From NCBI GenBank assembly GCA_965220645.1, contig OZ244836.1, positions 2,666,001 through 2,730,000 on the forward strand: 64,000 bases of DNA, read 5' to 3'. Under the pieces are notes generated by a model, which worked only from the letters and a program-made list of their open reading frames with translations, ran no database searches and was not told where the DNA came from. This stretch comes from Aldehydirespirator sp965220645 (GTDB taxonomy: Bacteria; Actinomycetota; Acidimicrobiia; Acidimicrobiales; Aldehydirespiratoraceae). Positions within the stretch are counted from its first letter, which is position 1, and each line of letters begins with the position of its first letter. The position numbers and the translations under genes were made by a program. This document shows positions 33,681 to 41,891 of the stretch, piece by piece.

Positions 33681-35647
33681 GAGAGATGCTGTCTCGGGTC
33701 TCCGGCTCCGGCGCACAGCCTGCCACCGGCAGCGTGCAACGGGACCTGGGCGGCGCCGTGCTGGCGTTCGCGGCAGCCGCCGTTCTAGGCAACTGGGTGG
33801 AGGAGTTCACCGCCTTCGAGTGGTCGCTGTGGGCCGTGCAGGCCATCCTCGCCCTTTCGCTGACGCTGGTGTGGGGCTACGGAGGGATCTTCAGCCTCGG
33901 CCAGGCCGCCATATACGGCATCGGCGGCTACACCTACGGCTTCTGGGCCATCAACCTGGCCGACAACACCGGCGAGTCACTCACTGCGGTACTCGTCGCG
34001 GTGGTTGTGGGCGCGGTGTTCGCGGCCCTGCTGGGCTACTTCATGTTCTACGGGAACGTCACCGACGTGTACGTGGCCATCATCACGCTGGCCACCAGCC
34101 TGGTGCTGTTCGCCTTCGTGAACTCAACCTCGGGCCGCGCCTACCGCATCGGCGACGCGCCATTCGGTGGCTACAACGGCATGCCCCGCATTCCCCGGCT
34201 CACTTGGCGCCTGCCCGGAGGCGAGAGCCACGAACTCACCAGAACCCAGTTCTTGTTGTTCTGCGTGGCCGCGGGCCTGCTGATAGCGGTGCTCATACGC
34301 GTTCTGTCGCGTCGCCCCTTCGGCCGGATCGCGGTGGCACTGCAGCACAACGAGTTACGGACCGGGCTGTTGGGCTACGACGTCAGACGGCACAAGCTGG
34401 CGGTGTTCACACTCGGCGGCGCGATCGCCGCGTTCGCGGGTGCCCTCTTCGCGGCGTGGGGGCGGTTCATGAGCCCGCCGGTCTTCTCGCTTACGCCCGC
34501 CGCTCTGGTGGTGATCTGGGTGCTGGTCGGTGGCCGCAGCAGCGTCTCTGGGGCCTTCGTCGGCGTACTGGTCGTCAAGGGGTTCTCCTCCTGGTTCGGG
34601 GGCGCTAGCGGCGACAACGAACCCATCGTGCTGGGAGTGATCCTCGTGTTGATTGTTCTGCTGCTGCCCGGAGGGATCGTCACCAACGTCTCAAGGCTGA
34701 GGCAGTGGGCGACGAGCCGCATCTCGCTAAGCGCCAACAGACTCGGTGCAGACGCTGAGACCGTTGATCACACGCCTGAGCCGTACCGAGCCGCCCCGAC
34801 CCCAGAAGACGTGCAGCGGAGGGCCAGGCTGATCGCTACCGAAGCGGTGACGAAGCGATACGGCGGGCTGGCCGCCGTGGACGCCGTGACTCTGGAGTTC
34901 CCGCGCGGGGTCTCGTGCCTGATCGGCCCCAACGGCGCGGGAAAGAGCACACTGCTCGACTTGCTGTCGGGCCGCCAGCGACCCACCGCGGGAGCGGTGA
35001 CGCTCGACGGCCAGGACCTCACGAGCCGCGAGCCGTTCCTTCGCGCTCGTGGGGGTGTGGGCACAAAACTGCAAGTCGCCTCGGTCTACGAGTCGCTGAC
35101 GGTCAGAGAGAACCTGTGGCTGGCCAGCTATGCCATGCCGCGCGACACCGAGGAGGCCGATCGGCGGGCTGCGCGCCTGCTGGAGTGGCTGGACCTGCGA
35201 GACGAGGCGGAGCGGGCCGCCGGGACCCTCTCGCACGGCAAGAAGCAATGGCTCGAGATCGGCATGGTCGTATCCACCAATCCCTCGATCGTGCTGCTGG
35301 ACGAACCCACCGCGGGCATGACCCGCGAGGAGACAGCGCGCACCGCCAACCTCGTCAGAGAACTCGGCGAGACGGCGTCAGTCATCGTCGTTGAGCACGA
35401 CATGGACTTCGTGCGCCAACTGGACGCGCCGATAACCGTGTTGCACATGGGCTCGATGTTCGTGCAAGGAACCTTCGAGGAACTCTCCGGAGACGATCGC
35501 GTGATCGACATCTACCTGGGCGTTCACCACGGCAACGGCGGCCCCGCAGACGACCGCGGATCTGCACCCAGCGGCACCATAGACGCCGACAGCGACGTAG
35601 CGGACGGCGCCAGCACCGGCGGAGGGTCGACTGATGCTGACGCTTAG
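33677..35647 (+). CDS. Fused ABC permease-ATPase (LivM-LivG type)
   Basis: A 656-residue single polypeptide. Residues about 25-345 are a LivM/UrtC-type permease (WGYGGIFSLGQAAIYGIGGY, then DVYVAIITLATSLVLF). A linker of about 45 residues rich in Ala, Pro and Glu follows. Residues about 390-625 are a LivG/UrtD-type ATPase with Walker A GPNGAGKST (about 417-425), signature LSHGKKQWLEIGM, Walker B IVLLDEPTAGM and the H-loop VVEHDMDF. No stop or frameshift separates the halves. In most bacteria these are two proteins. The start overlaps the previous stop, and the end overlaps the livF-type gene by 14 bases. Confidence 0.92.
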   Translation: MREMLSRVSGSGAQPATGSVQRDLGGAVLAFAAAAVLGNWVEEFTAFEWSLWAVQAILALSLTLVWGYGGIFSLGQAAIYGIGGYTYGFWAINLADNTGESLTAVLVAVVVGAVFAALLGYFMFYGNVTDVYVAIITLATSLVLFAFVNSTSGRAYRIGDAPFGGYNGMPRIPRLTWRLPGGESHELTRTQFLLFCVAAGLLIAVLIRVLSRRPFGRIAVALQHNELRTGLLGYDVRRHKLAVFTLGGAIAAFAGALFAAWGRFMSPPVFSLTPAALVVIWVLVGGRSSVSGAFVGVLVVKGFSSWFGGASGDNEPIVLGVILVLIVLLLPGGIVTNVSRLRQWATSRISLSANRLGADAETVDHTPEPYRAAPTPEDVQRRARLIATEAVTKRYGGLAAVDAVTLEFPRGVSCLIGPNGAGKSTLLDLLSGRQRPTAGAVTLDGQDLTSREPFLRARGGVGTKLQVASVYESLTVRENLWLASYAMPRDTEEADRRAARLLEWLDLRDEAERAAGTLSHGKKQWLEIGMVVSTNPSIVLLDEPTAGMTREETARTANLVRELGETASVIVVEHDMDFVRQLDAPITVLHMGSMFVQGTFEELSGDDRVIDIYLGVHHGNGGPADDRGSAPSGTIDADSDVADGASTGGGSTDADA

Positions 35648-36335
35648 CGGCCTACGAGCCGGCTACAGCGCCACGCCGGTGCTGCACGGCATTGATCTCA
35701 AGCTGGGTCCTTCGGAGTGCGCGGCGGTGCTGGGCCGCAACGGGGTCGGCAAGACAACCCTGATGCGGGCCATCACCGGAGCCGTCTCCATCACCGGAGG
35801 CTCGATCCAGTTCGACGGGATCGACCTCGGTCCGCTGAAGGCACACGAACGGGCCCGGCTCGGGATCTCCCACGTACCGCAGGGGCGCGACATCTTCCCC
35901 AAGCTGACAGTGCTGGAGAACCTCCGGGTCGGGACAGCGGCCCGCCGGGACCGCAGAAGCGACGCCGTCGACAGGATCCTCGAGGAGTTCCCCATGCTCG
36001 CGCAACGCAGGCGCGCCCGCGGCGGGAGCCTCTCAGGGGGCCAACAGCAACTCCTGGCGCTGGCCAGAGCGCTGGTGACCGCACCCCGCCTGCTCCTGCT
36101 GGACGAGCCGTCAGAGGGCATCCAGCCCTCGGTCCTTGACGAGATCGCCGAGGTGATCGGCCGGATCAACGCCGAACGGGGCATCGCAGTGCTCGCAGTG
36201 GAACAGAACCTCGACTTCGCGGCCCGCATCGCCCGACGCTGCCTCATCTTGGAGAAGGGCGAGATCATCGCCGAAGTGGCGACCGCGGAACTACGCGGCG
36301 ATCGCGCCCTCCAGAGGAAGTACTTGGCGCTCTAG
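35634..36335 (+). CDS. ABC transporter ATPase (LivF/UrtE type)
   Basis: A 233-residue nucleotide-binding protein, the second ATPase of the importer. Walker A GRNGVGKTT, Q-loop region ISHVPQGRDIFPKLTVLENL, signature LSGGQQQLLALARAL and Walker B LLLLDEPSEGIQPS are intact; EPSEGIQP is typical for LivF/UrtE. It overlaps the fused permease-ATPase gene, so the importer is binding protein, permease, permease-ATPase and ATPase. Confidence 0.94.
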   Translation: MLTLSGLRAGYSATPVLHGIDLKLGPSECAAVLGRNGVGKTTLMRAITGAVSITGGSIQFDGIDLGPLKAHERARLGISHVPQGRDIFPKLTVLENLRVGTAARRDRRSDAVDRILEEFPMLAQRRRARGGSLSGGQQQLLALARALVTAPRLLLLDEPSEGIQPSVLDEIAEVIGRINAERGIAVLAVEQNLDFAARIARRCLILEKGEIIAEVATAELRGDRALQRKYLAL

Positions 36336-36413
36336 CCCGACCCGACCCGGCCGGCCCAACCCGCACCGGCAAACACCAGACCAAAGCACAACACAAGTGA
36401 AGGAGCACACACC

Positions 36414-38051
36414 ATGAAGCCGTCATCGGACTCGGGGCCAACCGCGGTGCCGCTACTGGAGGAGACGATCCCCGAGAACCTGGCCCGAACAGTCGCAGCA
36501 CACGCCGAGCGTGATGCGTTGGTTTCTGTGGAGCAAGGACTGCGCTTCACCTACGCGGAGTTCTCCGACGAGGTTGATCAGGTCGCCCGAGGGCTGATGG
36601 GGATCGGGGTGAGCAAAGGCGACCGGGTGGGGATCTGGAGCCCCAACTACGCGGAGTGGGTGCTGGTGCAGTTCGCCACGGCCCGTATCGGCGCGATCCT
36701 CGTGACGATCAACCCCGCGTACCGGTCCTCAGAGCTCGAATACGTGCTTAAGCAGTCCGGGATTTCGGTGCTCGTGGCGGTGGAGTCGTTTGTGACCAGC
36801 GACTACCGCTCAATGATCGACGAGGTGTGGGACCGGGTTCCCGCTGAGCGGGTCATCTACATCCATACATCGGATTGGGATGACTTGCTGGAGGCCGCCG
36901 AGGCGGTGTCGCCGCAGCAGTTGGACGAGCGTACCGCGCAACTCGCGGCGGGCGACGCCATCAACATCCAGTACACCAGCGGCACCACCGGGTTCCCCAA
37001 GGGCGCAACGCTGAGCCACAGCAACATCTTGAACAACGGCTTCTTCATCGGCGAGGCCTGCCAGTACACCGCCGCCGACCGGGTGTGCATCCCGGTGCCG
37101 TTCTATCACTGCTTCGGGATGGTGCTGGGCAACCTGGCCTGTACCACCCACGGCTCCGCCATGGTGATCCCCGCGGCTGGATTCGACGCCTCGGCCACTC
37201 TGCACGCCGTCGCTCAGGAGCGTTGCACGAGCCTCTACGGGGTGCCGACGATGTTCATTGCCGAGCTCGGTGAACCCGATCTGGGCGGCTATGACCTGTC
37301 GTCGCTGCGGACCGGGATCATGGCCGGCTCGCCGTGCCCAATCGAGGTGATGCGTCAAGTGGTCGAGCGCATGAACATGGCAGAGGTGACCATCGCCTAC
37401 GGCATGACCGAGACCTCCCCGGTGTCCACCCAGACCTCAGCCGACGACCCCCTCGCAAAGCGGGTCACCACCGTCGGGCGGGTCCATCCCCACGTTGAGA
37501 TCCGAATCGTTGACCCTGCGACCGGCGAGATCGTGCCCCGCGGCACCAGCGGCGAGTTCCAGACGCGGGGCTACTCGGTGATGCTGGGCTACTGGAACGA
37601 CGCCGAGCGCACCTCAGAAGCCATCGACACCGACGGATGGATGCACACCGGTGACCTCGCCGTCATGGATGACGAGGGCTATGTGAACATCGTCGGCCGG
37701 ATCAAGGACATGATCATCCGCGGCGGCGAGAACGTGTATCCCCGCGAGGTCGAGGAGTTTCTATACACCCACCCCGACGTTGTGGAAGTCCAAGTCATCG
37801 GCGTGCCCGACGTGCGCTACGGAGAAGAGATCATGGCCTGGATCCAGCTCCAGGACGGAGCCGACACCGCCGCCGCAGAAATCAAGGACTTCTGCCGGGG
37901 AACTATCGCCCACTACAAGGTGCCCCGCTACATCAAGTTCACCGATTCGTTCCCGATGACCATTACCGGCAAGATCCAGAAGTTCAAGATGCGCGAGACC
38001 TCGATAGCCGAGCTGGGTCTTGAGGACGCAGCCGAAGTGCGGAGCGCCTAG
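36414..38051 (+). CDS. AMP-forming acyl-CoA synthetase
   Basis: A 545-residue ANL-superfamily ligase that activates a carboxylic acid with ATP and CoA. Motif A3 is YTSGTTGFPKGATLSH, A5 is YGMTETSP, the A8 hinge is GRIKDMIIRGGENVYPREVE and the C-terminal catalytic Lys is in PMTITGKIQKFKM. It resembles medium-chain fatty-acyl ligases. Its place after an amide importer, and with an amidase in the cluster, suggests it activates the acid released from the amide. A short intergenic stretch with AAGGAG precedes the ATG. The acyl-CoA dehydrogenase gene follows 4 bp later. Confidence 0.92.
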   Translation: MKPSSDSGPTAVPLLEETIPENLARTVAAHAERDALVSVEQGLRFTYAEFSDEVDQVARGLMGIGVSKGDRVGIWSPNYAEWVLVQFATARIGAILVTINPAYRSSELEYVLKQSGISVLVAVESFVTSDYRSMIDEVWDRVPAERVIYIHTSDWDDLLEAAEAVSPQQLDERTAQLAAGDAINIQYTSGTTGFPKGATLSHSNILNNGFFIGEACQYTAADRVCIPVPFYHCFGMVLGNLACTTHGSAMVIPAAGFDASATLHAVAQERCTSLYGVPTMFIAELGEPDLGGYDLSSLRTGIMAGSPCPIEVMRQVVERMNMAEVTIAYGMTETSPVSTQTSADDPLAKRVTTVGRVHPHVEIRIVDPATGEIVPRGTSGEFQTRGYSVMLGYWNDAERTSEAIDTDGWMHTGDLAVMDDEGYVNIVGRIKDMIIRGGENVYPREVEEFLYTHPDVVEVQVIGVPDVRYGEEIMAWIQLQDGADTAAAEIKDFCRGTIAHYKVPRYIKFTDSFPMTITGKIQKFKMRETSIAELGLEDAAEVRSA

Positions 38052-38055
38052 CACG

Positions 38056-39204
38056 ATGAGCCTCACTCAAGAGCAACTCGATTTCCGCGCCGTGTTGCGT
38101 GATTTTGCCAATGCGGAGATAGCCCCCCACGCCGAAGCTTGGGACCGCGACCATGTCTTCCCCACCGACACAGTCAAGGCGATGGGCGACCTAGGTCTGT
38201 TCGGGCTGGTGTTTGACGAGGGGTACGGCGGTGCCGGCGCCGACTTCACGACACTGTGCATCGCAATCGAGGAGATAGGCCGCGCCGACCAGTCGATGGG
38301 CATCACCCTGGAAGCGGGCGTCTGCTTGGGAGCCAAACCGATCGCGGAGTTCGGTTCACAGGACCAGAAGGACGCCTACCTGCCCGACCTAGTCGCGGGC
38401 CGAGCACTGGCAGGCTTCGGACTGACTGAGCCCGACGGCGGCTCAGACGCGGGTGCCACCAAGACACGAGCCGCTTTGGACCGCTCCGGCGCTGAGCCGC
38501 AGTGGGTGATCGACGGGGCCAAGACGTTCATCACCAACTCCGGCACCGACATCACCAGCCTCGTCACGGTCACTGCCCTTACCGATGCGGGCGTGTCGTC
38601 GATCCTCGTGCCGGCGGGAACACCGGGCTTCATGGTGGAGCCCCCATACCGCAAGATGGGCTGGCACGCCTCCGACACCCACGGTCTGGTCTTCGACGAT
38701 TGCCGGGTGCCCGAGTCGAACCTCCTCGGCCGGGCCGGACAGGGCTTCCGGCAGTTCCTGGCTACCCTCGACGACGGCCGCATAGCCATCGCCGCGCTGG
38801 CAGTTGGCCTTATCCAGGCCTGCCTCGACGAATGCGCCGCCTACGCCAAGGTGCGCCAGGCCTTCGGCAAGAGCATCGGCAGCTACCAGGCCGTGGCCTT
38901 CAAGTGCGCCGACATGGCCGTGGCCGCCGAGACCGCCCGCCAAATGACCTACACCGCCGCCGCCCTTAAAGACGCCGGCCAACCCTTCAAGAAGGAAGCA
39001 GCAATAGCCAAGCTCTACGCCACCGAAGCGGCCGTGGCAGCCACCAGAGAAGCCACCCAGATCTTCGGCGGTTACGGCTTCATCGACGAAACCCCCGTAG
39101 CCCGCTTCTACCGCGACGCAAAGATCCTCGAGATCGGCGAGGGCACCAGCGAGATCCAACGTCTGGTGATCGCCCGAGAACTAGGCCTCGGTACTGCTGC
39201 GTGA
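38056..39204 (+). CDS. Acyl-CoA dehydrogenase
   Basis: A 382-residue flavoenzyme that introduces the alpha-beta double bond into an acyl-CoA. The FAD/substrate block GFGLTEPDGGSDAGAT, KTFITNSGTD, and DDGRIAIAALAVG are present; the catalytic Glu is in FGGYGFIDETPVARFYRD and the C-terminal IGEGTSEIQRLVIAREL is standard. The ATG at 38056 gives the usual start (SLTQEQLDFRAVLRDFA). It is coupled to the acyl-CoA synthetase and should oxidise its product, so the cluster carries out amide to acid to acyl-CoA to enoyl-CoA. Confidence 0.94.
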   Translation: MSLTQEQLDFRAVLRDFANAEIAPHAEAWDRDHVFPTDTVKAMGDLGLFGLVFDEGYGGAGADFTTLCIAIEEIGRADQSMGITLEAGVCLGAKPIAEFGSQDQKDAYLPDLVAGRALAGFGLTEPDGGSDAGATKTRAALDRSGAEPQWVIDGAKTFITNSGTDITSLVTVTALTDAGVSSILVPAGTPGFMVEPPYRKMGWHASDTHGLVFDDCRVPESNLLGRAGQGFRQFLATLDDGRIAIAALAVGLIQACLDECAAYAKVRQAFGKSIGSYQAVAFKCADMAVAAETARQMTYTAAALKDAGQPFKKEAAIAKLYATEAAVAATREATQIFGGYGFIDETPVARFYRDAKILEIGEGTSEIQRLVIARELGLGTAA

Positions 39205-39279
39205 CATCGATGCTGTTCCTGGGATAGCACTTCACGCATCAGCAGCGCGATGACCCGAAACCCATAGGAGCGCCTCGAC

Positions 39280-39357
39280 ATGGGCACAGACACTCTGCGG
39301 ATCGGCACACTCACGATGGGCTGGATAGTTGTCATACATGATATGCTTTGTGTATGA
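39280..39357 (+). pseudogene. Possible truncated gene start behind the acyl-CoA dehydrogenase
   Basis: An ATG at 39280 with ribosome site TAGGAG opens a 25-codon frame (MGTDTLRIGTLTMGWIVV...) that runs into the operator of the toxin-antitoxin locus and stops at once. It may be the first codons of an operon gene cut off by arrival of the toxin-antitoxin block, or chance. Confidence 0.3.
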
Positions 39358-39358
39358 C
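39331..39358 (+). promoter_or_regulatory. Palindromic operator over the antitoxin start
   Basis: GTCATACA (39331-39338) and TGTATGAC (39351-39358) are perfect 8-bp inverted arms around 12 bases. The right arm contains the ATG (39354) of the first antitoxin. A TATGCT in the spacer may be the -10 box, giving a nearly leaderless mRNA. This fits autorepression by a ribbon-helix-helix antitoxin. Confidence 0.75.
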
Positions 39359-39605
39359 AATGTTGAGTTTCAGGGTCGAGCCCGAAGAAGCGGCCCGGGC
39401 CCAGGAAATGGCCGACGCCCTCGGCATCCCCCGATCAGAGATGATCCGCGAAGCGCTGCGTCGCCATCTCAATACGCTCGCAGCGCAACGAGACGCCGCC
39501 GCCTATGAGGCGAACCCGCTAAGCCCGCAGGAGCTGTCACTGAGCGAGATCGAGCGTTGGGCGCCAGCTGAAGACTGGTCCGACTGGGCCGATGCAACGC
39601 GGTGA
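39354..39605 (+). CDS. Ribbon-helix-helix antitoxin, pair 1
   Basis: An 83-residue protein starting MTMLSFRVEPEEAARAQEMA, then IPRSEMIREALRRHL: a beta strand followed by two helices, the CopG/MetJ-type ribbon-helix-helix that binds DNA as a dimer. The C-terminal acidic/Trp-rich part (SEIERWAPAEDWSDWADAT) should wrap the toxin. The ATG at 39354 lies inside the palindromic operator. It overlaps the toxin gene by 14 bases. Confidence 0.85.
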   Translation: MTMLSFRVEPEEAARAQEMADALGIPRSEMIREALRRHLNTLAAQRDAAAYEANPLSPQELSLSEIERWAPAEDWSDWADATR

Positions 39606-39900
39606 AATCTGGTTCGCCGCTTCACCCGCCGGCGATCGGCCGGTGCTGGTACTCACCCGCGACCCCGTCGCTGACCGCATCGGGGCAGTGGTAGTCGCAG
39701 CGCTCACCAGAACCCACCGAGGCGTAGCCTCAGAGCTGCCGCTGACCGCTGCCTCCGACGGAGTCCCTTCCGACTGTGTCGTCAACTTCGACACCATCCA
39801 CACTCTGCCCCGGGAAGCGTTCCGCCGCCGAGTAGCCACGCTCGGCCACGCCCGGCTCGAAGAGGCCTGCCAGACGCTCAAAGCCGCCACGGGCGGCTAG
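39592..39900 (+). CDS. MazF/PemK-family endoribonuclease toxin, pair 1
   Basis: A 102-residue MazF-like mRNA interferase. The start RGEIWFAASPAGDRPVLVLT and the central VVVAALTRTHRGVASELPL are family-typical, with catalytic-type Arg and Thr kept. The C-terminus contains the usual helix (FRRRVATLGHARLEEACQTL). Overlaps and follows its antitoxin gene. Confidence 0.88.
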   Translation: MQRGEIWFAASPAGDRPVLVLTRDPVADRIGAVVVAALTRTHRGVASELPLTAASDGVPSDCVVNFDTIHTLPREAFRRRVATLGHARLEEACQTLKAATGG

Positions 39901-39944
39901 CAGTTCCGCGACCTGCTCTCAGAGGTGTGGAACAGCCCACCACT

Positions 39945-39972
39945 TTGGAACGGAACCACCAGATGGTATACT
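39945..39972 (+). promoter_or_regulatory. Promoter of toxin-antitoxin pair 2
   Basis: TTGGAA (39945-39950) and TATACT (39967-39972) are 16 bases apart, a good sigma-70-type promoter. The ATG at 39980 follows by only 7 bases, so the transcript is probably leaderless. Confidence 0.7.
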
Positions 39973-39979
39973 CCAAGGT

Positions 39980-40201
39980 ATGCCCGACTCGACTACCATC
40001 AAGGTCTCAACCCGGACTCGGGATGCCTTGCGTGAACTCGCCGATCGCGAGGGGCTCACCTTCGACGCACAGATCGAGAAACTGGTCCGACGGGAACGTC
40101 GTCGCATCATCGGGGCTCAGCTCGCAAGCGCCCCACTCGACGCCGGCGACGAGGCTTTGCTCGATGCGTCTGTGAGCGATGTCGCTGATGCGAGCGGGTG
40201 A
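39980..40201 (+). CDS. MazE-like antitoxin, pair 2
   Basis: A 73-residue protein, MPDSTTIKVSTRTRDALREL, then DAQIEKLVRRERRRI. It is a small ribbon-helix-helix-type DNA-binding protein with an acidic C-terminus (EALLDASVSDVADASG) suited to blocking a toxin. It has its own promoter and overlaps the toxin gene by 23 bases. It is not closely similar to the first antitoxin, so the two pairs are probably independent rather than a recent duplication. Confidence 0.8.
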   Translation: MPDSTTIKVSTRTRDALRELADREGLTFDAQIEKLVRRERRRIIGAQLASAPLDAGDEALLDASVSDVADASG

Positions 40202-40502
40202 CGTCGTCCGCTGCGATTTCGGAACGCCGGCGCGGGGCGAGCCGGGGTTCCTCCGGCCGGCCATCGTCATTACCTCCGATGATGTGCTCGAATTCCGGCA
40301 GCACGCGATCGTGGTCGTACCTTGCACGACCACGAGGCGAGGATGGTTGAGCGAGGTTGACGTCACCGGATTCGGTGTCGCCCAGGCGCACCTGCCGACA
40401 ACCATCAGCGTCGACCGCGTCGTCGAGACGACGGGCACGAACATCGGGCCCGTCGCGCTGCAACAGATTCGAGAACTCATCGCCGACCTGCTCGGACTGT
40501 GA
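40179..40502 (+). CDS. MazF-family endoribonuclease toxin, pair 2
   Basis: A 107-residue MazF-like protein: RAGDVVRCDFGTPARGEPGF, LRPAIVITSDDV, VPCTTTRRGWLSEVDV and the C-terminal TNIGPVALQQIRELIADLLG. It should cut mRNA at short sequences. The first ATG (40179) and a second in-frame ATG (40188) are both possible starts, each inside the antitoxin gene. It differs clearly from the first toxin. The 186 bp after it (40503-40688) show no gene I recognise. Confidence 0.87.
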   Translation: MSLMRAGDVVRCDFGTPARGEPGFLRPAIVITSDDVLEFRQHAIVVVPCTTTRRGWLSEVDVTGFGVAQAHLPTTISVDRVVETTGTNIGPVALQQIRELIADLLGL

Positions 40503-40688
40503 CCCCGCCCGGTGCGGGCTGCCCAGGCGACTCCGAGACCGGCGTCGACGTTGGCCAAGTAGAAGTCGTCACCGGTCCGTCGGCGTACTGGCCTTCGTCG
40601 CCTGCGAGCACTACGGTCAGGTGCTGCTCGGGCATGACGCACAGCTAAGCGCTCACCGGCCGGGCGAAGCGGCTCTCGCGGAGAAATC

Positions 40689-41843
40689 GTGATCATCCTC
40701 GCAAACGGCAAGACGAACGAGGTCCCCCAGCGGACCGACGCCAACGGGGCTCTGTGGGTGCGACTCGGCGAACTCCCAGCGGCCACCGGCTGGCAGATGA
40801 AGCCGCAAGGCGCGTGCCTGGGCGAGCTGTGCGTGCCGCTGCCGGAGGACAAGCGTGCGGAGTGGATCGCCGACGCCGACGACTGGGTGTGGTTCTGCTA
40901 CTCGGAATTCGCGGACATGATGGGTCAGAAGTATGTGCGTGACGGCGACGTGTGGAGCCTGGGCTCGGTGCCCGAGGTCCGTCGCTCGGGGCTGGAATCG
41001 GCAATTGCCCCCGACTTCGAGGTGACCGAGCGCAACGGCGACACGTTGAGGCTCTCGGACTTCCGTGGCCACAAGGTGGTGCTGTTCACCTGGTCATCGT
41101 GGTGAGGCTGCCGCTTCAGCCTGCCGGTCTGGCAGGAGTTGTACGAATCCATCGGTCCGGACCGGTTCGAGCTGGTCAGCGTGGCTCAGGACTCGGGGGG
41201 CCCCACCGCGGTGGACAAGTGGCTCGACCGGGCCTCGCCGACCTACCGGTGCGTCGTCGACCCGACACACGAGATCAGCTCGCTGTTCGGCTGGGTGAAC
41301 GTGCCGTCGGCCGCGTGGATCGACGAGAACGGGCAAATCGTTCGCAGCAACGAAGGGGTCTACCCGGCTGAGACGACCATCGGGTTCGGCCTGGGCAAGG
41401 TCCGCATGGGCGACAACTCATTCGCCGAGGCGACCCGCGACTGGATCGAGCGGGGAGCCGACAGCGAGCACGTCTGGTCGAGCAGGGAACTAGCCGAGCG
41501 GCTCAAGCCTGTCGACGACGACAAGCTGCTGGCAGAGGCGACGTTCAAGCTGGCGTTGCACTTCGAGGCCGTAGGCGACAGCGAGCGTGCCTTGAAGCAC
41601 TTCGCCGCCGCGCAGGAGTTGGCACCCGACAACTGGAACTACCAGCGGCAAGGTTGGACCCACAAGGGGACGGCCTATGCCTCATTGCAGGTGCTGAAGC
41701 GGACGAACCACCTGCGCAAGACCACCGACAAGAGCTTCTACGACCCCACGGGGCTGCCCGGCGAGAACCATCACCGGTTCACCGAGCCCGAGTGGCTGTG
41801 GACGCCTGCCGTCCGGCGACTCAAGCAACTGCTCCGCCGCTAG
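40689..41843 (+). CDS. Thioredoxin-fold protein with in-frame UGA (selenoprotein candidate)
   Basis: One frame runs 385 codons from GTG 40689 to TAG 41843, broken only by TGA at 41103-41105 (codon 139). Read through as selenocysteine it gives FTWSSWUGCRFSLPVWQELY, placing U where TlpA/ResA-type redoxins have the first redox Cys. Before it are an unknown N-terminal domain (1-100) and a redoxin start (APDFEVTERNGDTLRLSDFRG); after it come typical redoxin strands (VDPTHEISSLFGWVNVPSAA) and a TPR-like helical region (about 285-320). Family features on both sides argue against simple decay, and a hairpin with loop GGUCU follows the UGA. Predicted role: thiol-disulfide redox chemistry. selA, selB, selC and selD are not in the window. 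The alternative is a nonsense-mutated pseudogene. Confidence 0.75.
41103..41136 (+). promoter_or_regulatory. Bacterial SECIS-like hairpin after the UGA
   Basis: After the TGA (41103-41105), CCTGCC (41120-41125) pairs perfectly with GGCAGG (41131-41136) around the loop GGTCT. The loop begins 20 bases past the UGA. In E. coli fdhF the SelB-binding hairpin also presents a GGUC loop about 18 bases past its UGA. This is the geometry expected for selenocysteine insertion. Confidence 0.65.
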
Positions 41844-41891
41844 AGGGGTCCGCTAACTACCAGAGGAACCTCGCCTGCGTATCCTGCGGCC

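Noticed and set aside
40503..40692. A gene remnant between the second toxin and the Sec redoxin
   Set aside because: Short open stretches exist (for example one ending in HRPGEAALAEKS) but none matches a family and none has a ribosome site.
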